The notes under the pieces were generated by a model. The model was not told the origin of the DNA, searched no databases, and worked only from the letters and a program-made list of their open reading frames with translations. Made by a program: the position numbers and the translations under genes. Shown piece by piece: positions 1-8,661 of a stretch of DNA of 64,000 bases. Source of the DNA: Pelagicoccus enzymogenes (GTDB taxonomy: Bacteria > Verrucomicrobiota > Verrucomicrobiia > Opitutales > Opitutaceae); contig NZ_JACYFG010000051.1 in assembly GCF_014803405.1 (NCBI RefSeq), positions 310,001 through 374,000 on the forward strand, written 5' to 3'. Within the stretch, counting starts at the first letter, position 1. Every line of letters starts with the position of its first letter.

Positions 1-1343
1 TGGGCGTCGGGGTTGGAGATGTATATGATGCACTGGTCGCTGTTGGGCGAGCGCATGCCTTTGGCGAGCAGGGGCTTGTTGCCGCCGAGGGCATCGTCGG
101 GGATCCAGCCGACGAGGGAGCCGCAGGTTTCGCGGATGAAAGTTTGGATGTGCAGGAGGTCGTGCGCTCCGGATTTGAGGCGAGCGGAGTGGCAGGCGTC
201 GTAGTAGCCGACGATGCCGGCGTGGTGGCCGCGCCCTTGGCCGCTGGTGTCGAGACCTTGGTAGGTGGGGTGTCCGCCGGAAAGCAGCACGCCCCAGAAT
301 AGGCGGCGAAAGTAGTAGCGTGGTTGCAGTGGGGCGAGCTGGTACTCGGCTCTGTCCTGGTCGAGGACGAGTGGCTTGCGGGTGAGGCTGGCGTTTTGGG
401 CGACGTAGGAGCCATCCACTTGTCCCAGAGAGGAAAGGGAGGCGTAGGCGCACCACTTTTCCCTGTCGAAGAGGAAGTTGGCGTACCGAGGTTGTCCGCA
501 GGTGATGAGCGAGTGCCAAGGCGATTGCTCGTAGATCGTTTTGCCCAAGCGGGAGAGGGCTTGCAGGGTGACGGCGCTGTCCTTCGCGGGGTCGATTTTC
601 GAGGCCAAGTTCCAGTGGACGTTTGCCAGCGAACTGTAACGTTCGGTGATGTAGCTCACGGCGAGATGCGTGAGCGGGTCGCCCTCCTCGAAGCGGTCCA
701 GCTCGTCGCGATCCTCGGCGAAGAGGTCGAGCTGGAACTGCATGCGTGGGTAGCGGTTGAGGGCGTAGAGCAGTCTCTTTTCGACCTCGTCCCAGAAGGG
801 CAGGTTCAGCTGTTTGCGATGAGTGTCGTAGAAGTTTGCGGCTGAGTCCGCGGCTGCTGCGAGCCGGACACGCAGCTTGGTAAAGCCGGCTTGAGCGGCT
901 TGGTCGATGTAGGCTCGCCAATTTTCTTCGCCGGCTTGGAGGAGCGTTTCCGCGATGTCGCCGCTGTGGAGAAAGTAGCTGCCGTTGTCGTAGACGAATT
1001 GGCGCGGGTCTTGTTGGGAAGCGCGGAGCTTGCCTGGCAGGTCGGTTTCGTCGACTTGTATGTGTCCGCTGGCGACGCCTTTGCCTGCGGAGCTCTTGGC
1101 CTCCCATTTCCATTCGCCGGCCTCGGGCAGGTAGCAGCGAGCCACGGCTTTGCCGTCGCTTGTGGCGAAGGCTTTTGCGGAGATGCGGGCCCCGGACGGA
1201 AGGGTGAAGGTGAGGTGGAGAGGGAGGACGGGAACGCGGGCGGTGACCACGTGATCTCCTGCGAATTCCAGTTGGTGGCAGCCTCCGCGTTTTGCGTTTT
1301 GGCTGCCGATGCTTAGTAGGTCCTTTTCGGAGTTTGCTGGCAT
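1..1343 (-). CDS. Apiosidase-like glycoside hydrolase (DUF5060/DUF4038 type), 3' end cut by the window edge
   Basis: This reading frame is open from an ATG at 1343 to the left edge, giving at least 447 codons without a stop, so the C-terminus lies outside the window. The first ~110 residues look like the DUF5060 beta-sandwich domain. They run into 'QFVYDNGSYFLHSGD', which resembles the start of the DUF4038 apiosidase-like TIM barrel. Aromatic-rich segments such as 'RYYFRRLFWGVLLSGGH' and the Gly/His-rich stretch after it fit a glycosidase active-site face. The family is associated with cleavage of plant or algal polysaccharide side chains, but the substrate cannot be told here. No signal peptide is evident at this start. 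The frame lies 61 nt downstream of the DUF5069 gene on the same strand. Plus-strand frames across the region are its shadows. Confidence 0.72.
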   Translation of the reverse strand, partial: MPANSEKDLLSIGSQNAKRGGCHQLEFAGDHVVTARVPVLPLHLTFTLPSGARISAKAFATSDGKAVARCYLPEAGEWKWEAKSSAGKGVASGHIQVDETDLPGKLRASQQDPRQFVYDNGSYFLHSGDIAETLLQAGEENWRAYIDQAAQAGFTKLRVRLAAAADSAANFYDTHRKQLNLPFWDEVEKRLLYALNRYPRMQFQLDLFAEDRDELDRFEEGDPLTHLAVSYITERYSSLANVHWNLASKIDPAKDSAVTLQALSRLGKTIYEQSPWHSLITCGQPRYANFLFDREKWCAYASLSSLGQVDGSYVAQNASLTRKPLVLDQDRAEYQLAPLQPRYYFRRLFWGVLLSGGHPTYQGLDTSGQGRGHHAGIVGYYDACHSARLKSGAHDLLHIQTFIRETCGSLVGWIPDDALGGNKPLLAKGMRSPNSDQCIIYISNPDA

Positions 1344-1404
1344 GAATACAAGAGGCGAGGGGTGGAGGAGTTGGTTGGAGAGTCGCTCCCGTTTGTTGTG
1401 TATG

Positions 1405-1845
1405 CTAGGGGATCCTCTCCTCGTCAAACTCGATCATGTCGGCGAAGGTCATGAGGTCTTCGCGGTCCTCGATTCCCATTTTCTTTTTCGCGGCGTCGAG
1501 GGCTTCGCGGCCCATGGGGCTGAGTCCTTTTTGCACGACTTCACGGTTCCATTTGGCGACTTTGAGGTCCTCGGGAAGGATTGCTGCAAGGCGGCGTTCG
1601 ATTTCCTCGTCGTCGGCGCTCTCGCGGACAATGTTTTCCACATCGTCAGGATCGATGCCGAGGTGGAGGCAAAGAAAGCGGTCGAAGCCTTTCTTGTAGT
1701 TGCGTTGGTAGGACTTCCCGAGTTCGCCTTTGACGGCCTTCTTGGCCTTGGCGATGAAGCGAGGAAGGTGCAGCAGGCCGCACGGGTGAGGGATGTAGGG
1801 AGATGGGAGGTCGTAGTGGACGACGCCGGTATCTGGTCGTGACAT
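1405..1845 (-). CDS. DUF5069 domain protein
   Basis: The product is a 146-residue soluble protein with no signal peptide or membrane segment. It opens with 'MSRPDTGVVHYDLPSPYIPHP' and continues through 'LPRFIAKAKKAVKGELG'. This arrangement of an N-terminal Pro-rich stretch, a 'PR.I.KA' motif and a helical C-terminus matches the DUF5069 family, whose function is unknown. The family is widespread in Verrucomicrobiota and Planctomycetota. The acidic, helical second half could be a protein-interaction surface, but nothing catalytic is recognisable. The gene sits 23 nt downstream of the cystathionine gamma-synthase-like gene and upstream of the apiosidase-like gene, all on the minus strand, so the three may be co-transcribed. 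Confidence 0.75.
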   Translation of the reverse strand: MSRPDTGVVHYDLPSPYIPHPCGLLHLPRFIAKAKKAVKGELGKSYQRNYKKGFDRFLCLHLGIDPDDVENIVRESADDEEIERRLAAILPEDLKVAKWNREVVQKGLSPMGREALDAAKKKMGIEDREDLMTFADMIEFDEERIP

Positions 1846-1868
1846 GCGATTTTCGATGGGTGGAAGGC

Positions 1869-3371
1869 TTACGAATCTAGCCCCTGTTTGAGGGCGGAAA
1901 TAATTTCTGAAACGGGCTCGTCTCCGACCGCGAGTCGCATGAGCTCTGGAGTGATGCCTGCTTTCTCGAGTGTTTTTAGACCCTCTTCCGTGTTGACCAA
2001 GGAGTAGTGGGCGAGAAAGATGTACGGGCAGAGCAAGGTGGACTTCATGCCGAAGCTGGGCCCTTTGGGAAGTGGAGTCGCGTCGTAGAACGCGCCGAAG
2101 TCGGCTTTCACTTCGAAGGAGATGAGCCCGCCGATGGCGTCCGGGTGGCGCGCGATTTTTTGGAAGTTCGAGCGCGAACGTTTCTCCTTAGCCCAGTGAA
2201 CGGCTTTGACTTTCGGATGTGATTTGAGAAACGCGACTACTTCGGCCGTGTTTTGGTTTACTGTTCCGACGAGCTCCGCATAGGCGGGCAGTTGATAGGC
2301 GATGCGGGCGAGGTCGCGCGCGTAGGGGGGCTCGACGTCATTTTTTATGAAGTCGAGGATGGCGTCTTTGTCGGGGCACTGGTCGGTGACCGCGACGGCC
2401 CCCAGCATGACGTCGCCTTCGTTGCCGGCGTACTTGGTGAGGCTGTTGATTATGATGTCGGAGTAAGGCTCCACATTGACGTTCGCGGGAGAGGCAACCG
2501 TGGGATCGACCAGGAGGTAGACTCCGTGTTGGGTCGCCAATTTGCGGATACGCTCCAAATCCATGGTTTGAATCAGGGGATTGGTGGGCGCTTCCGTAAC
2601 GATGCCGGCGATGCGGTCTCCTCGCTCGAGAAGCGCTTGCTCGAGCTGGTCGAGGTCGAAAATATCGAGTAGCTCAACATTCGCTGCATCGTGTCCGCTA
2701 AGCTTGTCGAGGATGTGCATGGTATCGGTGTAGAGCCAGCCGATCTTGATCCAAGAGGAGCGGCCTCTAGGGGACTGGATGGAGCGCACCGCTTCGAAGG
2801 CAGCGAAGAACGCGTTCATGCCGGTATTGGAAAGAACGATGGAGCTTGTTTCGGTGCCCAGAAGCGGGGAGAGCGTTTCTAGGATCGCGGCAGCAGCATC
2901 TTCCCCGGCGAACAAGGGCTCTGGTTCCGCCGCGTCTCGTAGGCCTTCGGCGACTAGGTAGTCCTCGGCTTGGCGCCCAGAGAGGAAGCCGCCGACGTGC
3001 TGCAGGTAGCTTTTCGCCTTCTGGTCGAGATCGGCGTCGGTAGGTATTCGCAAGCCGGATACGCCTCTATGTTTGACAAGCTTGCTAGGGGCCGGGGCTA
3101 GGTGGTTCTGCAGGCGCTTGGCCATGCTTTCCGAGGAGGTGAGCCAGATGGAATGCTCGGGTGTATCGAAGAGCCGTTTCCAGTGGGCCTCGATTTCGCG
3201 CAGGCAAGTGTGCAAAACGAAGCGAGGGTAGCCCGCCTTGAGCTTCTGGATGGTCGCAGGGCGTTTTTCCTCGTAGCCGATCACGTCAGCCATGGTGGGA
3301 ATGCTCACTGACACGGCGTGCAGGGAGTCGGGAATGGCTTGCCCCAAAGGGATGTGTTGTCCGGCGCTCAT
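1869..3371 (-). CDS. Cystathionine gamma-synthase, fungal STR2-like PLP enzyme
   Basis: This is a fold-type I PLP enzyme of the Cys/Met metabolism family, predicted to join an activated homoserine ester and cysteine into cystathionine. The Schiff-base lysine is K313 in 'NSLTKYAGNEGDVMLG', preceded by the cofactor-binding 'VDPTVASP' strand. At 500 residues it is about 100 longer than bacterial MetB. The N-terminus ('HAVSVSIPTMADVIGYEE', then 'GYPRFV') resembles the fungal STR2 type, where a HAVSVSLPTW..NVGYEE motif and GYPRF are hallmarks. The start ATG at 3371 keeps this whole extension. The gene is divergent from exonuclease III. The general family is certain. The exact substrate (O-acetyl-, O-succinyl- or O-phosphohomoserine) is not visible. 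Confidence 0.82.
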   Translation of the reverse strand: MSAGQHIPLGQAIPDSLHAVSVSIPTMADVIGYEEKRPATIQKLKAGYPRFVLHTCLREIEAHWKRLFDTPEHSIWLTSSESMAKRLQNHLAPAPSKLVKHRGVSGLRIPTDADLDQKAKSYLQHVGGFLSGRQAEDYLVAEGLRDAAEPEPLFAGEDAAAAILETLSPLLGTETSSIVLSNTGMNAFFAAFEAVRSIQSPRGRSSWIKIGWLYTDTMHILDKLSGHDAANVELLDIFDLDQLEQALLERGDRIAGIVTEAPTNPLIQTMDLERIRKLATQHGVYLLVDPTVASPANVNVEPYSDIIINSLTKYAGNEGDVMLGAVAVTDQCPDKDAILDFIKNDVEPPYARDLARIAYQLPAYAELVGTVNQNTAEVVAFLKSHPKVKAVHWAKEKRSRSNFQKIARHPDAIGGLISFEVKADFGAFYDATPLPKGPSFGMKSTLLCPYIFLAHYSLVNTEEGLKTLEKAGITPELMRLAVGDEPVSEIISALKQGLDS

Positions 3372-3489
3372 TGGATAGGTAGGCTGGCACTTTAGGGGGA
3401 GGCCTTTGCTTGTCCAGCGCTAGATGCCGTCGCCGGTTTTCTCTTTCTTTCGGTTTGAAGCGAGTCGGTTCGGGGGTATGACCAAGCGA

Positions 3490-4245
3490 ATGAAGTTCGT
3501 TTCTTGGAATGTGAATGGTATCCGCGCCGCGGTAAAGAAGGGCGCGATGGATTTTTTTGAGGCAAGCGGGGCTGACTTTATCTGCCTGCAGGAAACGAAG
3601 GCGACGGCCGATATCGTGAAGGATTTCGACTGGGGAAGCGGCGTGACGGTGCTGGCGAACGAAGCGGAGAAGAAGGGGTACTCCGGCACGGCGATCATCG
3701 CTCGCGAGGAACCTGAGTCAGTTTTCTATGGGATGGGGTTGGAGCAGCACGATGGCGAAGGTCGCGTGGTGACGGCCGAGTATCCGGACTTTTATTTGGT
3801 GACGGTCTACACCCCGAACGCCCAAAACGAGCTGAAGCGTCTCGACTATCGCATGGAGTGGGACCGCGACTTCCTTGCGTACGTGAAAAATCTAGAAGCG
3901 AACAAGCCGGTGATTTTCTGCGGAGACCTAAACGTAGCCCATACGGAGGACGACCTGGCGAATCCCAAGACGAATCGCAAGAACGCAGGATTCAGCGACG
4001 AGGAACGGGCCGGGTTCGACAACATCGTAGCTGCCGGATTTGTGGACACCTTCCGTGAGTTCACTCAGGGGAAGGGGCACTATTCATGGTGGAGCTACCG
4101 GGCAGGAGCTCGGGCTCGGAACGTGGGGTGGCGCATCGACTACTTCTTGATTTCGCAGGCGCTTCGCCCGCAACTGAAAGCGGCCCGGATCCTGCCGGAT
4201 GTCATGGGCTCGGACCATTGCCCGGTGGAGATGACGTTGGCCTAG
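3490..4245 (+). CDS. xth: Exodeoxyribonuclease III / AP endonuclease
   Basis: This is a 251-residue member of the exonuclease III (EEP) family, which cuts DNA 5' of abasic sites and removes 3' blocking groups in base-excision repair. The metal and catalytic motifs are in order: 'SWNVNG' at the N-terminus, 'CLQETKA' (metal-binding Glu), 'FCGDLNVAH' (Asp/Asn) and the terminal 'SDHCPV' (Asp-His pair). I chose ATG 3490 ([10 protein letters not shown]) because family members start there. In-frame ATG 3478 would add four residues, and the frame is open further upstream without conserved sequence. It is divergent from the PLP enzyme gene, and its 3' end nearly abuts the convergent small membrane protein gene. 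Length is normal for the family. Confidence 0.93.
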   Translation: MKFVSWNVNGIRAAVKKGAMDFFEASGADFICLQETKATADIVKDFDWGSGVTVLANEAEKKGYSGTAIIAREEPESVFYGMGLEQHDGEGRVVTAEYPDFYLVTVYTPNAQNELKRLDYRMEWDRDFLAYVKNLEANKPVIFCGDLNVAHTEDDLANPKTNRKNAGFSDEERAGFDNIVAAGFVDTFREFTQGKGHYSWWSYRAGARARNVGWRIDYFLISQALRPQLKAARILPDVMGSDHCPVEMTLA

Positions 4246-4253
4246 CCGCGGCG

Positions 4254-4565
4254 CTAAGCGTCCTTGCCATTTTCCTCTTCCACGTCGGTGGAAGGGAATC
4301 CATTGTAATGCGATTTCGGGTAAACGCTTGATCTGCGGGAACGCGGCTTCAGCAGGTTTCCGAGGATGCCTCCTAAGGCGAGGCCCACCGCGAGGCCGAA
4401 GGCTCCGCCGATGGCTGGATTTTGGGCGAAGCCAGTTGCCCCGATAGCGGCGAAGGAGGCGCCCAGTACTAGGCCGAGATTCGCTCCCATGGGTGTTTGG
4501 GCCCGGCGGCGGCTCGGGCGAACTCTTACGCGATCCGAGGCTCTGACTATCAGTAGGTCGTCCAT
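4254..4565 (-). CDS. Small glycine-rich membrane protein, unknown function
   Basis: The predicted product is 103 residues. It has a basic, Arg-rich N-terminus ('RASDRVRVRPSRRRAQ') and a Gly/Ala-rich hydrophobic stretch at about residues 27-72. That stretch contains repeated small-x-x-x-small spacing ('GGAFGLAVGLALGGILG'), which is typical of tightly packed glycine-zipper membrane helices. A charged tail follows. I do not recognise a family beyond glycine-zipper-like proteins. The gene is convergent with exonuclease III and divergent from the SufR-like regulator, and its amino-acid composition is protein-like. The alternative frame on the plus strand has an odd Pro/Arg/Ala composition and is probably a shadow. 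Confidence 0.55.
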   Translation of the reverse strand: MDDLLIVRASDRVRVRPSRRRAQTPMGANLGLVLGASFAAIGATGFAQNPAIGGAFGLAVGLALGGILGNLLKPRSRRSSVYPKSHYNGFPSTDVEEENGKDA

Positions 4566-4750
4566 GCTATCTTACAGTGAAAACGGCGTTTACCGTTTTT
4601 TTACTATAGCGCTTGGCATGCGTTTGTCGATAGGGCGGACGATTATCGCTGGCTCAGGGAAACTAGTTGGAGGAAAGGGCTTATCCGCGTCTGCTCCCGG
4701 CAGTCAGCTTTGGGCTCGATCTTTAAGAAAGAATAAGCTTGGTTAATGGC

Positions 4751-5416
4751 ATGCCTTTGAAGAATGGGAGTTACAAAGGGGCCACTTGGGCGACCCGCCG
4801 CGCCTTGCTAGACATGCTCAAGCTGCAGGGCGAACTCACCAGCTTGCAGATGGCGGAGGCTCTGGGAGTCTCGCCGATGGCGATTCGCCAGCACATGCAG
4901 GAGCTTGAGGCGGCCGGCGACGTAAATTCGATCGATCGGGCTAGAGGAAAGGGGCGCCCCAGCAAGTTTTGGTCGCTCGCTCCGGCAGCGGCTCGTCACT
5001 TTCCGGACCGGCACCGGGACTTGATGCTGGACCTGCTGAGCAATGTGCAAAACGTATTGGGTGACGATGCGATGGATCGCTTGCTTGATGAGCGGGGCGA
5101 CGAGCAAGCTCGCAACTACGGTCGGCAGGTCGCCGACTGCGAGTCGCTGAGCGCGCGGGTGCAGGCCTTGGCTCGTTTGCGGAGCGAGGAAGGCTACATG
5201 GCGGAGGCGAGCGAGCAGGATGGCGTCTTTACGCTGGTGGAAAACCACTGCCCCATTTGCGCGGCGGCCAGCGCTTGCAAGGGCTTGTGCGATCGGGAGC
5301 TTTCGGTGTTCGAGAGGGTGCTGGGGCCGGGTTGCACGGTTGAGCGCGTGGAGCACCTGCTGTCGGGGGCGAGGCGTTGCGCTTACCAGATTCGTCCGAA
5401 AAACGGACAGGATTAA
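4751..5416 (+). CDS. SufR-like iron-sulfur HTH transcriptional regulator
   Basis: This 221-residue regulator has an N-terminal winged-helix DNA-binding domain. The recognition-helix region is 'MAEALGVSPMAIRQHMQELE', followed by the basic wing 'RARGKGRPSKFW'. The C-terminal part carries cysteines in 'CPICAAASACKGLC', then 'GPGCT' and 'ARRCAYQI', the layout of the SufR/DeoR-like family that binds an Fe-S cluster to sense iron or oxidative state. No suf or isc operon is in view, so the target is unknown. I prefer ATG 4751. A TTG four codons upstream is also in frame. The gene ends 10 nt before the convergent cheX gene. Family assignment is good, regulon unknown. Confidence 0.82.
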   Translation: MPLKNGSYKGATWATRRALLDMLKLQGELTSLQMAEALGVSPMAIRQHMQELEAAGDVNSIDRARGKGRPSKFWSLAPAAARHFPDRHRDLMLDLLSNVQNVLGDDAMDRLLDERGDEQARNYGRQVADCESLSARVQALARLRSEEGYMAEASEQDGVFTLVENHCPICAAASACKGLCDRELSVFERVLGPGCTVERVEHLLSGARRCAYQIRPKNGQD

Positions 5417-5426
5417 CCGTGCGCGT

Positions 5427-5948
5427 TCAGGTGCGGTTGCGCAGGAGCAGGTCGGCGTAGATGTTCAGCCCGTTGACCTCGAAGGTGAAGCGGTACTGTT
5501 CGGCAGTGCCGGCAGTGCTGATGGCCATGCGCTTGCCTTGCACGACGGTTGGGAGGGTCAAGGTGGAAGGGAGTCCGAGGTCGGCCAGCTTGTTCTTGAA
5601 GGTGCCAGCGAACATGTTGGTCAGCTCGCCGCAGACGTCGCGCACGACATCGTCGTCGAGGTCCTCGCGGTCCAGCCCGGTGATCTTCGCTCCGGCTCCG
5701 TAGGCGAAATTCTCCGTCATGAAGAGGTAGCAGACGCCGTTGATTTCGCCTGCGAACCCGACGGAGGACGCGAACATTCTCTTCGAGTCGTCCCTCGCGG
5801 GGTCGATTTTCGGGCTGAAAGCTTGTTTGCCGGAATACGATTCATGGCCGAGGCAGCTGCACTCCATGCTGGCCATGGTACCGATCACCTTGATCAGTGA
5901 TGAACTTAGGAATTCGTGGATTTTTCCGACGGGTACAGAAACGGACAT
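5427..5948 (-). CDS. cheX: Chemotaxis protein CheX (CheC/CheX/FliY phosphatase family)
   Basis: This 173-residue protein belongs to the CheX group, which dephosphorylates CheY-P. The catalytic ExxN motif is present as 'CGELTNMFAG', around residues 109-118. The rest follows the CheX fold, with an N-terminal helix around 'SSSLIKVIGTM' and a C-terminal strand segment 'YRFTFEVNGLNIYADLLL'. It is soluble, with no signal peptide. It is an orphan here: the nearest chemotaxis genes are a second CheX-like gene at 12.1 kb and cheV at 13.8 kb, so the core che cluster must lie elsewhere. It is convergent with the SufR-like gene. Confidence 0.82.
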   Translation of the reverse strand: MSVSVPVGKIHEFLSSSLIKVIGTMASMECSCLGHESYSGKQAFSPKIDPARDDSKRMFASSVGFAGEINGVCYLFMTENFAYGAGAKITGLDREDLDDDVVRDVCGELTNMFAGTFKNKLADLGLPSTLTLPTVVQGKRMAISTAGTAEQYRFTFEVNGLNIYADLLLRNRT

Positions 5949-6161
5949 TTTTGTGGGATTCTTGATGCGGGCGGCTCGTTGCTCCTACTGGGTGTTTGGG
6001 TGTGGTCTTGGAGTTTACCAGGAGCTAAGCGTGTGAGGAGTGTGCGTTACGGCGAAGTGTCGCCTTTCGGTTAATCGGAACAATTCGCTGTAACTGAGCC
6101 ATTTGCGAGTCTGATTAGCGGGAAATTTACTGGGTCGCTCAGCGAGGCGGAATTCGCCGCT

Positions 6162-7502
6162 TTACAGGGCGAGAAATTTTAGGGCAATGCTCGCGAGGCT
6201 AAGGAAGAGGAAGAAGCCCATCACGTCCGTCACGGTGGTGACCATGATGGAGGATGCGAGCGCGGGATCGACTTTCACGGCTCTTAGGCCGATGGGAACC
6301 ATAACGCCCGCAAGGGCGGCGGCAAGCAGGTTGAGCTGCATCGCGAGGCAGACGACGCCTCCGAGTACCCAGCTCCCCATCCAAAGCCAAGAGATGAGGC
6401 CCACGGTCGCCCCGATGACCACGCCGGACACTGAGCCGATTAGGATTTCTTTGATGAGAACGCGTCGCCATTCGTTGTCCTCGATTTCGCCGAGGGCAAG
6501 GGAGCGGACGACGATAGTGAGGGTTTGGGCTCCGGCGTTCCCTCCCATGCCGCCGACGATGGGCAGGAATGCGGCGAGCATGGCGTACTTGACGAGGGTA
6601 TCCTCGAACATGGAAACCACCCAAGCGGCCAGAAAGGCGGTTCCGAGGTTCACCAGCAGCCAGGGAATGCGGTTTTTGGCGGAGCGGCTCCAGTGGGTGG
6701 TGACCATTTCCTCGCCGCTCAAACCGACCATGCGCTGCATGTCTTCGGTGGCTTCTTCTTGGATTACGTCGATGACGTCGTCCGAGGTCACGAGCCCGAC
6801 CAATTTGCCGAAGTCGTCGACGACGGGGAGGGCGAGGTAGTTGTACTTCTGGAAAATGTTGGCGATCTCCTCCTGGTCGGCGTTGACGCTGATGGATCGC
6901 ACGTCGGTGATCATAACTGAAGAGACCTTCAGCCGCAGGTCGCGGAAAAGGAGGTCGCGCAAACGAAGCACGCCTTGCAGACGCCCGTTTTCGTCTACGG
7001 CGTACACGTAGAGGGCATTATCTTGATCTTCCTCCTCACCGCGGCGAATGGCTTCGCGGGCTTCGGAAAGGGCCATGGAGGTGAGCACGGTGTGCACCTC
7101 CTTTCTCATGATACCGCCAGCGGTATCCTCGGGGTATTCCAGCAAGGTGGTGATCTCCTCGACGTCCGCGTCGGGAAGCTGGTCCATGATGGATTTCAGT
7201 CGCTCGGGAGAGACTTGTCCGAGTGCGTCGGCCGCGTCGTCGGAATACATCTCCGGGATGATCTCTGACACGCGATCGAGCCTCATATTTTCCATGAGGT
7301 CGGTTTGTATCTCCTGTGGCAGTTCGGTCAGGATCTCCGCGACGTACTCGTCGCTGAATTCGCGCAGGACGCTACGAATTTCGCTCAGCTCGCGGTCTTC
7401 GATCGCCTCTGCGATATCGCTCGGGTGCATTTCCTTCAACCGGCTGATGTCGCGGTCGAAGGCGCTGCTAACAGGCTGAGTCTGTTCGTCCCGTTCCTCC
7501 AT
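6162..7502 (-). CDS. mgtE: Magnesium transporter MgtE
   Basis: This is a 446-residue MgtE-family Mg2+ channel/transporter of the inner membrane. An N-terminal superhelical MgtE_N domain (about 15-125, repeated 'LPQEIQTDLMENM'-type helices) is followed by two CBS domains (about 130-255). After a plug helix come about five membrane helices. The pore signature 'PIVGGMGGNAGAQT' and the last-helix region 'VTTVTDVMGFFLFLSLAS' are intact. Length matches the family norm (about 450). The cytosolic domains normally close the pore when internal Mg2+ is high. The gene is divergent from the YheT-like hydrolase, with 127 nt between starts. No M-box-like element was recognised upstream. Confidence 0.95.
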   Translation of the reverse strand: MEERDEQTQPVSSAFDRDISRLKEMHPSDIAEAIEDRELSEIRSVLREFSDEYVAEILTELPQEIQTDLMENMRLDRVSEIIPEMYSDDAADALGQVSPERLKSIMDQLPDADVEEITTLLEYPEDTAGGIMRKEVHTVLTSMALSEAREAIRRGEEEDQDNALYVYAVDENGRLQGVLRLRDLLFRDLRLKVSSVMITDVRSISVNADQEEIANIFQKYNYLALPVVDDFGKLVGLVTSDDVIDVIQEEATEDMQRMVGLSGEEMVTTHWSRSAKNRIPWLLVNLGTAFLAAWVVSMFEDTLVKYAMLAAFLPIVGGMGGNAGAQTLTIVVRSLALGEIEDNEWRRVLIKEILIGSVSGVVIGATVGLISWLWMGSWVLGGVVCLAMQLNLLAAALAGVMVPIGLRAVKVDPALASSIMVTTVTDVMGFFLFLSLASIALKFLAL

Positions 7503-7629
7503 GGCTGCTTGTTAAGACAAATAGTAGGGCGGTCAGCAAGTACGCTATAGCGTGGCGGCGCAAAAAAGCGGTGACGTGGGGCGTTGTAGCCTTGAGTGGC
7601 GGGCCCAGTGGGATTGTATCCGAAATCGC

Positions 7630-8601
7630 ATGCCATTGCTTGATTGCCGTCCCTACCGTTGCCCCGTCCTGCTGAGAGGCGAGCACATGGAAACCATCGT
7701 GCCAAACCTGAGTCGCCGCCGGTTTTCGGTTCCTTATCGCCGGGAACGCGTGGAGTTGGCGGATGGCGATTTCGTCGACTTAGATACTGCGATTTACGAG
7801 GGTAAGGAAAGTTTCGATACATGCCTATTGGCCTTGCACGGCTTGGAGGGATCTTCCACGGCGCCGTACGTGAAGAGCTTGGCGAAAGCATTGCGGCGGA
7901 GGGAATGGGATTTTGTGGCGATGAACATGAGGGGCTGCAGCCACGAGCTGAATCGGGCTTTGCGTTTTTATCACAGTGGCGAGACGGGAGATTTGCGTGA
8001 GGTCCTGCTGTTTTTGGCGACGCGGTATCGGCGCATCTTTCTCTTTGGCTTCAGCTTGGGAGGGAACGTGGTCCTCAAGTATATGGGGGAGAACCTAGGG
8101 GCTGTTAGCTCCGCGGTGGCAGGGGCGGTCGCGGTATCGGCTCCGGTGGAGCTTCAGGGGTCTGCTTTGCAAATTGGCGGACCTGGGAACCGTTTTTACA
8201 TGAAGCGGTTTATCCGCTTGCTAAGTCAGAAAGTGGAAGCGAAGGCTCAGGTGTATCCAGAAGAATTGGACGCGACGGGCGTACGTGAATTGAAGAGCTT
8301 TCAAGAATTTGACGGGCGCTACACGGCTCCTCTCAACGGCTTCGCCAGCGCCCAAGATTACTGGCGGAAGTGCAGCGCCTTGAACTGGCTGCAAGACATT
8401 GCGGTTCCTTCATTGTTGATCAATGCACGCAATGACCCGTTTTTGTCGGATGCCTGCTTCCCGAAGGAAATCGCTCGGACAAGCCCAGCTTTGTATTCGG
8501 TATTTCCCGACAGGGGCGGGCATCTCGGCTTTCCGGGGAAGCGAAGGCTAGGCTGCGCCTGGCATGAGGAGGTGGCTCTGGAATTTTTGGCAGGACTTTA
8601 G
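7630..8601 (+). CDS. YheT-family alpha/beta hydrolase
   Basis: This is a 323-residue alpha/beta hydrolase of the YheT/ABHD1-3 group, probably an esterase or lipase-like enzyme acting in the cytosol or at the membrane. The nucleophile elbow is 'FGFSLGGNVVLKY', the acid lies in 'NARNDPFLS' and the histidine in 'RGGHLGF'. The N-terminal 'HMETIVPNL' corresponds to the 'H.QT..P' motif that marks this group. ATG 7630 was chosen because the family's 'RPP...NGHLQT' block begins shortly after it. The longer upstream frame shows no family similarity. It is divergent from mgtE and convergent with the SRAP gene. The physiological substrate of the family is poorly known. Confidence 0.88.
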   Translation: MPLLDCRPYRCPVLLRGEHMETIVPNLSRRRFSVPYRRERVELADGDFVDLDTAIYEGKESFDTCLLALHGLEGSSTAPYVKSLAKALRRREWDFVAMNMRGCSHELNRALRFYHSGETGDLREVLLFLATRYRRIFLFGFSLGGNVVLKYMGENLGAVSSAVAGAVAVSAPVELQGSALQIGGPGNRFYMKRFIRLLSQKVEAKAQVYPEELDATGVRELKSFQEFDGRYTAPLNGFASAQDYWRKCSALNWLQDIAVPSLLINARNDPFLSDACFPKEIARTSPALYSVFPDRGGHLGFPGKRRLGCAWHEEVALEFLAGL

Positions 8602-8661
8602 CGATGGGCCACGGAAGATTGGATCTGGCGATCTGGTGCTCCGCTTTCGGGCGGAAGCCGG

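Noticed and set aside
13-1316. Three plus-strand frames (13-204, 324-845, 891-1316)
   Set aside because: They lie opposite the open minus-strand glycoside hydrolase frame, have Val/Gly/Arg-rich composition and match no family.
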